Source: Candidatus Altimarinota bacterium (GTDB lineage Bacteria > Cyanobacteriota > Cyanobacteriia > Cyanobacteriales > Microcystaceae). From it: a stretch of DNA of 64,000 nt. The DNA is taken from positions 1 to 64,000 of the forward strand of contig JAAUUT010000006.1 of assembly GCA_012031035.1 (NCBI GenBank), given 5' to 3'. Shown piece by piece: positions 59,335 to 64,000 of the stretch. A model generated the notes under the pieces. It was not told where the DNA came from. It searched no databases and saw only the letters and a program-made list of their open reading frames with translations. The position numbers and the translations under genes are program-made. Positions within the stretch are counted from its first letter, which is position 1. Each line of letters starts with the position of its first letter.

Positions 59335-60150
59335 ATGACAAACTCACCTTCAACCCTATTCAACCGTTTTAAAAATCTGACGACAAGTATAAAATATCGA
59401 CGTTCTCTACCTCAAAATCACATGGTAGAAGATATTTTTTTAGTATCCTATCCAAAATCTGGCAATACTTGGATACGTTTTTTAATTGCTAACGCTATTA
59501 AGGTTCACTATCAAATAGAAAGAGAAATCAATTTTTTCTCTATTGACGATATAATCCCGGCAGTTCAAGGATTCACTAATCTTAAGCCTCAAGGTCCGTT
59601 TGGATTAACGGAACTCTCTCGGATTATTAAAAGCCATGCTGCCTACAATCCTTACTATTATCGAACGATTTTGATAGTAAGAGATCCTAGAGATGTTATG
59701 GTGTCTTACTATTATTATTTGAAAAGCTGTTGTCGAATTACAGAAAATTACCCTCTAACTGATTTTATTCATCATGAAACTTATGGCGTTGACGCTTGGG
59801 TAAACCATACTACATCATGGTTTTATACGGTTAAACCAGGACAAATCGTTCAACTGTTTTTATATGAAGAGTTTATACAAGAACCCGTGAAACAGCTAGG
59901 TCAACTTATGAATTTGATAGGACTTAAGATTGAAGAATCTAATTTAGTCAAAGCCATCGAACTCAGTTCCAAAGAAAATATGAGAAAATCTTTTAAACAA
60001 CATACTTCTACTTATTTGACACAAATTTATAAAGGAAATTTTGTTCGTCGAGCAGAAGTAACGAAGGGTCAAGAATTATGCGATGAAGATAAAAAAATTA
60101 TAGAAGAGAAAACTAAAGATATTGCTAAAATAATAGGATATAATTATTGA
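59335..60150 (+). CDS. Sulfotransferase domain protein
   Basis: A PAPS-dependent sulfotransferase, 271 residues, that moves sulfate to a sugar or another acceptor. The 5'-phosphosulfate loop SYPKSGNTWIRFL (38-50) and the 3'-phosphate site LIVRDPRDVMVSYYYYL are both present. A conserved helix with HTTSWF and the KENMRKSF segment follows. It is the type-1, animal-like sulfotransferase class, common in cyanobacterial polysaccharide clusters. It lies 25 bases after the flippase and 66 bases before a methyltransferase. Acceptor unknown; sulfated exopolysaccharide is the natural inference. Confidence 0.93.
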   Translation: MTNSPSTLFNRFKNLTTSIKYRRSLPQNHMVEDIFLVSYPKSGNTWIRFLIANAIKVHYQIEREINFFSIDDIIPAVQGFTNLKPQGPFGLTELSRIIKSHAAYNPYYYRTILIVRDPRDVMVSYYYYLKSCCRITENYPLTDFIHHETYGVDAWVNHTTSWFYTVKPGQIVQLFLYEEFIQEPVKQLGQLMNLIGLKIEESNLVKAIELSSKENMRKSFKQHTSTYLTQIYKGNFVRRAEVTKGQELCDEDKKIIEEKTKDIAKIIGYNY

Positions 60151-60216
60151 TTTTAAAAACACCATATTTTGCGTTCAGTCAAACTAGCTAACAACGATTA
60201 AAATTCAGGTGGAGAA

Positions 60217-60897
60217 ATGCCTACAGTAGAATGGTTAAAGAAAGAATTTCACTATGGATATGATAGTGGAGACGTTTTATCATTAATCCCAAATTTTCGC
60301 CGTTTTCAAGAGGAACAAAAAATTGGGGGATCGTATCGCAAACTCTTTTATCAAGCAGTAATTCCTTATATGAAACCCGATTCTATGGTTCTTGAATTAG
60401 GGCCAGGTAGAGGTTCTTGGTCGAAAGCTATTCTTAAATATCTCTCTTCGGGTAAACTTCAAACCGTTGACTTTCAGGATGTAAGTCAATGGTTAAAACC
60501 TGAAAAATATCAAGGTAAGCTAATTTGTCATCAAGTCACAGATAATTCTTTATCTTGTATAACTGATAGTTCAATTGACTTTTTTTGGTCTTTTGGCGTT
60601 CTTTGTCATAATAATGTGGAGCGCATTGAAGAAATTCTAAAAAACGCCTTATCGAAGATGAAAGTAGGCGGTTTTGCAGTTCATGAGTACGCGGACTGGA
60701 AAAAACTAGATAATTATGGATGGGAAAGAGGAAAAATTCCTGTTTCTTTTCAAAAACTTCCTGATAACGAAATTTGGTGGCCTCGAAACGATCGAGAAAC
60801 TATGTGTCAGATTGCTACAAAGTCTGGATGGAAAGTAGTTAATCCCGATTTGGGATTAGTTAAACGCGATTCAATAATAGTACTACAAAAAGCATAA
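60217..60897 (+). CDS. Class I SAM-dependent methyltransferase
   Basis: A 226-residue methyltransferase. The SAM motif I is VLELGPGRGSWSKAIL (about residues 60-75). A second strand SIDFFWSFGVLCHNNVERIE with NALSKMKVGGFAVHEY forms the usual acidic and post motifs. The preceding PYMKPDSM is typical. The C-terminal part has a Trp-rich region (DWKKLDNYGWERGKI, EIWWPRN) that probably makes the acceptor pocket. It follows the sulfotransferase and precedes another methyltransferase by nine bases. Sugar O-methylation is the likeliest role here. Confidence 0.88.
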   Translation: MPTVEWLKKEFHYGYDSGDVLSLIPNFRRFQEEQKIGGSYRKLFYQAVIPYMKPDSMVLELGPGRGSWSKAILKYLSSGKLQTVDFQDVSQWLKPEKYQGKLICHQVTDNSLSCITDSSIDFFWSFGVLCHNNVERIEEILKNALSKMKVGGFAVHEYADWKKLDNYGWERGKIPVSFQKLPDNEIWWPRNDRETMCQIATKSGWKVVNPDLGLVKRDSIIVLQKA

Positions 60898-60906
60898 CAG
60901 TTCTCT

Positions 60907-61850
60907 ATGAAAGTATTTTGTCCTCTAAGCGGTAGTAATAATAATGTTTTAATCGATCGCGTAAAAATTAGCGATCTTCTGAAAATATACAACAAACTTT
61001 TGAAATCTGATATTGCCTCAGAATTTGGCAATACTCAAGAACTTACTTTTTATCATTGCCTCGATTCCGATCTCTTTTTTTTTATCCAATGATAACGGGA
61101 ACCGAGGCTTTTTATGAAAAGTTGCAGAAATTTGACTGGTATTATATGGATGATAAAACTGAATATGACTATGCCTCTCAATGGATTACACCTTCAGATT
61201 TAGTTTTGGAAATCGGCTGTGGCAAAGCTGCATTTTCTGAAAAAATTACCCCAAAAGAGTATGTAGGTCTTGAATTCAGTCAAAATGCAAAATTATTAGC
61301 AAATAAGCCCAATCTGACTATTTTAAATGAGTCAATAGAAGAACATGCTAACAAACACAAAGAAGCTTATAACATTGTTTGTGCTTTTCAAGTGTTAGAG
61401 CATATTTCAGATATCTATTCTTTTATAAAAGCCAGCATAGACTGTCTCAAACCCGGCGGATTGTTAATTTACTCAATTCCGAGTGCTGACTCATTTATTT
61501 ATTGTGCTAAAAATAATATTTTGAATATGCCACCTCATCATATAAGCTGGTGGTCGGATCGAGCATTAAATTACGTCAGTAATCTCTTTGGGTTAAAACT
61601 CGTTGATATTCACCATGAAAAATTATCTGAAATACACAAAAAATGGTATTCATCTTTGATAATTTCTCAAGCTTTAGAAAAAATTGCAGGATTTCACAGC
61701 CATCAAAAATTAATCGATTTGTCGCTAGGTTATAAAATCTTGTTAAAAATTTCCTCGTTGGGAGGTGCGTGGTTAGCTAAAGGACTAGGCGATCCTAAAG
61801 TTCTTCCTAATGGTCATTCAGTTACTGTTGTTTATCAAAAGTCAGCGTGA
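60907..61850 (+). pseudogene. SAM-dependent methyltransferase with N-terminal zinc-like segment, frameshifted
   Basis: One gene is split by a T-run. The first frame (ATG 60907) gives MKVFCPLSGSNNNVLIDRV to YHCLDSDLFFF, a small N-terminal segment whose two cysteines could belong to a metal site. It stops at 61090. The second frame supplies YPMITGTEAFYEKLQKFDWYY, then VLEIGCGKAAFSEKI (SAM motif I), AFQVLEHISDIYSFI and SIDCLKPGGLLIYSIPS, ending at 61850. The T9 run at 61075-61083 needs one more T (or two fewer) to join them, giving about 314 residues. The upstream gene is nine bases away and FkbM is 20 bases downstream, so it is an operon member. A slippage product is possible. Confidence 0.85.
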
Positions 61851-61870
61851 AAATAAACTTTTAAATTTTT

Positions 61871-62593
61871 ATGGTTAAAACTGTCATCAAGAAGCTGGTC
61901 AGAAATTTAGGATTTGAGCTTAAAAGGTATAAGCCAAATCTATCTGAAACTGCTCGAATGCAACAGTTACTCGCCTATCACAAAATTGACTTGGTGTTTG
62001 ATATAGGCGCAAATATCGGACAATACGCAATGTTTCTGCGCGAGATAGGCTATTCTGGTCGAATAGTGTCATTTGAGCCTTTGTCATCCGCTCACGCTCA
62101 GTTACAAGCTTTGAGCAGTAAAGATCCTTTGTGGGAGATTGCACCTCGGATGGCAATCGGGGATCGAGATGATAACATCACTATTCAAATCTCGGCTAAC
62201 AGTCAGAGCAGTTCGGTTTTAGAAATGCTAGAGTCTCACGTGAAGGCATCTCCAAAATCTGCTTATATTGATTCTGAAACTGTTCAGATGTGCAAGCTTG
62301 ACACGGTTGCACGAGAATACATTCAAAATAATACTACTTCAATTTTTCTAAAGATAGACGTACAAGGGTTTGAAAAGCAAGCTTTAGAAGGGGCAACTCA
62401 GACTTTATCCCAGGTGAAGGGAATTCAAGTAGAGCTATCTTTAGCACCTTTGTATCGAGATCAGCTTCTTTTTAAGGAAATGCTAGCGCTTGTAGAGAAT
62501 TTAGGCTATGAGCCTCATGCTTTCGTTCCTGGATTCACTGACTTAGAAACCGGTAGATTGTTGCAAATGGATGGGATTTTCTTTAAGCAATGA
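61871..62593 (+). CDS. FkbM family methyltransferase
   Basis: A SAM-dependent O-methyltransferase of the FkbM class, common in polysaccharide loci. In 240 residues the SAM site reads DLVFDIGANIGQYAMFLREIG, with RIVSFEPLSSAHAQL next, then SIFLKIDVQGFEKQALEGA and GIQVELSLAPLYRDQ. The sequence matches the family over its whole length, including ALVENLGYEPHAFVPGFTD. It overlaps the start of the glycosyltransferase gene by four bases (ATGA), so the two are translationally coupled. Confidence 0.93.
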   Translation: MVKTVIKKLVRNLGFELKRYKPNLSETARMQQLLAYHKIDLVFDIGANIGQYAMFLREIGYSGRIVSFEPLSSAHAQLQALSSKDPLWEIAPRMAIGDRDDNITIQISANSQSSSVLEMLESHVKASPKSAYIDSETVQMCKLDTVAREYIQNNTTSIFLKIDVQGFEKQALEGATQTLSQVKGIQVELSLAPLYRDQLLFKEMLALVENLGYEPHAFVPGFTDLETGRLLQMDGIFFKQ

Positions 62594-63855
62594 AAGTATG
62601 TTTGCTCAGTCACTCTGATGGTCGAGGCGGTGGCTATGCTGCTGCCTATCGCTTGTATCAAGGTTTACAAGGCTCTGGCGTAGATTCAACGATGCTAGTA
62701 GGCGACAAAAACCGAGACGATATAACGGTGCTGTCTCCACAAAGTAAGTTAACCAAGGGATGGAGCAAGATTGCTCCCAGTATAGATGCTTTGCCAAAAT
62801 CGTTGTATCCTAAGCGCGATCGCACTGCTTATTCTCTGCAATGGCTGCCAGATGGAATTGCTGCTAAAGTAGCACAAATAGCCCCAGATATTATCAACCT
62901 GCATTGGACTAATGCTGGATACTTACAGATTGAAACGCTTGCTAAGTTTAAGCAACCCATAATCTGGACGCTTCACGATATGTGGCCTTTTACGGGAGGA
63001 TGTCATTATAGTCAAGAATGCGATCGCTATACTAAATCCTGTGGTGCTTGTCCTCAATTAAACAGTACTAGAGAATGGGACTTGTCTCGTTGGGTTTGGC
63101 GGCGTAAAGCTAAAGCTTGGAATCATCTTAATCTAACCATTGTCACGCCGAGTAACTGGTTAGCCGAGCGAGCAAGATCTAGCACTTTGTTAGAAAAGTT
63201 ACCGATAGAAGTCATCCCTAATGGTCTAGATCTCAAACAATACAAACCAATAGAGCGAAGCTTGGCGCGACAAATTCTTGATTTTCCTCAAGATAAACAA
63301 CTGATTTTATTCGGTGCGATTAAATCAACCAGCGATCGCAGAAAAGGGTTTAATTTACTTTTGTCAGCCTTGCAAAAACTCGTTCACTCAGAATGGAAGG
63401 ATAAAATAGAGCTAATTGTTTTTGGAGCCAGTCAACCCAGCGAGCCTCCTAATTTTGCTTTTAAAACTCGCTATTTAGGAAGATTAAGCGATGACATTTC
63501 CCTATGCTTGCTTTATTCAGCAGCAGATGTCTTTGTTGCGCCTTCGCTTCAAGACAATCTACCCAATACCGTCATGGAAGCTTTGGCCTGCGGTACTCCT
63601 TGCGTTGCCTTTAAGATTGGCGGAATGCCTGATATGATAGAACATCAACAAAATGGTTATCTAGCTCAACCCTTTGCGATCGAAGATTTTGCACGAGGGA
63701 TTACTTGGGTGCTAGAAGATAGCGAACGAGCTTATCGGTTGGGCGATCGCGCTCGTAAGAAAGTAGAGCAAGCGTTTGGCGTAGAGAGACAAGCACATCG
63801 CTATCGGTCTCTTTTTGAAGAAGTTTGTAGTCGTTCAAAATGTTCTTTTAATTAA
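62590..63855 (+). CDS. Glycosyltransferase, family 4
   Basis: A retaining GT-B glycosyltransferase, 421 residues. The N-terminal lobe has LLSHSDGRGGGYAAAYRLY, VAQIAPDIINLHWTNAGYL and ITWTLHDMWPFTGG-type IIWTLHDMWPFTGGCHYS, with a short cysteine-rich segment (CDRYTKSCGACPQ). The C-terminal lobe has VIPNGLDLKQYKP and the nucleotide-sugar site VFVAPSLQDNLPNTVMEALA, including the EX7E-type glutamates. Donor and acceptor are unknown. It is coupled by a four-base overlap to the FkbM gene and is the last complete gene of the glycan island. Confidence 0.93.
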   Translation: MKVCLLSHSDGRGGGYAAAYRLYQGLQGSGVDSTMLVGDKNRDDITVLSPQSKLTKGWSKIAPSIDALPKSLYPKRDRTAYSLQWLPDGIAAKVAQIAPDIINLHWTNAGYLQIETLAKFKQPIIWTLHDMWPFTGGCHYSQECDRYTKSCGACPQLNSTREWDLSRWVWRRKAKAWNHLNLTIVTPSNWLAERARSSTLLEKLPIEVIPNGLDLKQYKPIERSLARQILDFPQDKQLILFGAIKSTSDRRKGFNLLLSALQKLVHSEWKDKIELIVFGASQPSEPPNFAFKTRYLGRLSDDISLCLLYSAADVFVAPSLQDNLPNTVMEALACGTPCVAFKIGGMPDMIEHQQNGYLAQPFAIEDFARGITWVLEDSERAYRLGDRARKKVEQAFGVERQAHRYRSLFEEVCSRSKCSFN

Positions 63856-63910
63856 AAAAGCTAGAAAAGAACTTATTGATATTCAGCAATAGTAATAGAA
63901 GAGATAGCTG

Positions 63911-64000
63911 ATGCCTATAAAAAAAGTGGTTCAAGATCGAATTAATTATTGTGGTTCTGGGATGTGTATACTTCCTGCTCGAACCGACGCAATTATTTAT
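63911..64000 (+). CDS. Partial ORF running off the window edge
   Basis: A frame opens at ATG 63911 and is still open at 64000: MPIKKVVQDRINYCGSGMCI and ten more residues. The Cys-containing N-terminus is not recognisable. It lies 55 bases after the glycosyltransferase stop on the same strand, so it may belong to the glycan island. Confidence 0.35.
   Translation, partial: MPIKKVVQDRINYCGSGMCILPARTDAIIY

Overview
The window is cyanobacterial chromosomal DNA. Direct signs are a solitary phycobilisome core-membrane linker gene (apcE, 20448-23141) with three linker repeats, an allophycocyanin-like subunit gene (50886-51395), a BtpA-type photosystem I biogenesis protein, an S41 carboxy-terminal protease, the cyanobacterial ftsQ-ftsZ order, and very frequent GCGATCGC (HIP1) octamers. 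Heptanucleotide tandem repeats of cyanobacterial type sit in many spacers. No rRNA, tRNA, CRISPR array or intact insertion sequence was found. The genus cannot be fixed from this window; three apcE linker repeats fit a tricylindrical phycobilisome core.

Layout. 1-2441: a 5'-truncated TonB-dependent siderophore receptor joined to a siderophore-binding lipoprotein. 2755-6296: pheT, then a frameshifted short-chain dehydrogenase. 6478-15294 (minus strand): three related dynamin-like GTPases, a leucine-rich-repeat protein between two of them, a multi-spanning membrane protein, a four-helix-bundle protein and a coiled-coil membrane protein. This is the most system-like region of the window. 15374-20009 (minus): glutathionyl-hydroquinone reductase-like GST, a TPR protein, rsmE, a secreted small protein and a methyltransferase. 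20448-24648: apcE and leuC. 24773-28521 (minus): thiD, ftsZ and ftsQ. 28920-39715: S41 protease, two small proteins, DEAD-box helicase and rimO, btpA, a VKOR-thioredoxin fusion, a family 2 glycosyltransferase, a YvcK/CofD-like protein and ruvC. 39881-44727 (minus): treZ-treY, the two steps that make trehalose from glucan chains. 45060-57650: PEP-CTERM esterase, acs, small proteins, the allophycocyanin-like gene, an MgtC-type protein, an ABC binding protein, an AEC transporter and mnmG. 57924 to the end: a glycan island with a flippase, sulfotransferase, three methyltransferases and a GT4 glycosyltransferase, running past the window edge.

Six genes need a one-base change to read through: the SDR, the LRR signal peptide, the methyltransferase at 20009, rimO, treZ and the methyltransferase at 60907. 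Several of the breaks lie in runs of A or T. Sequencing error in homopolymers is the simplest reading, but the long T8 and T9 runs could also be slippage sites.

Best candidates for new biology are the three-dynamin plus LRR cluster, the allophycocyanin-like subunit with tyrosine at the usual bilin-cysteine position, and an in-frame repeat insertion inside treY.
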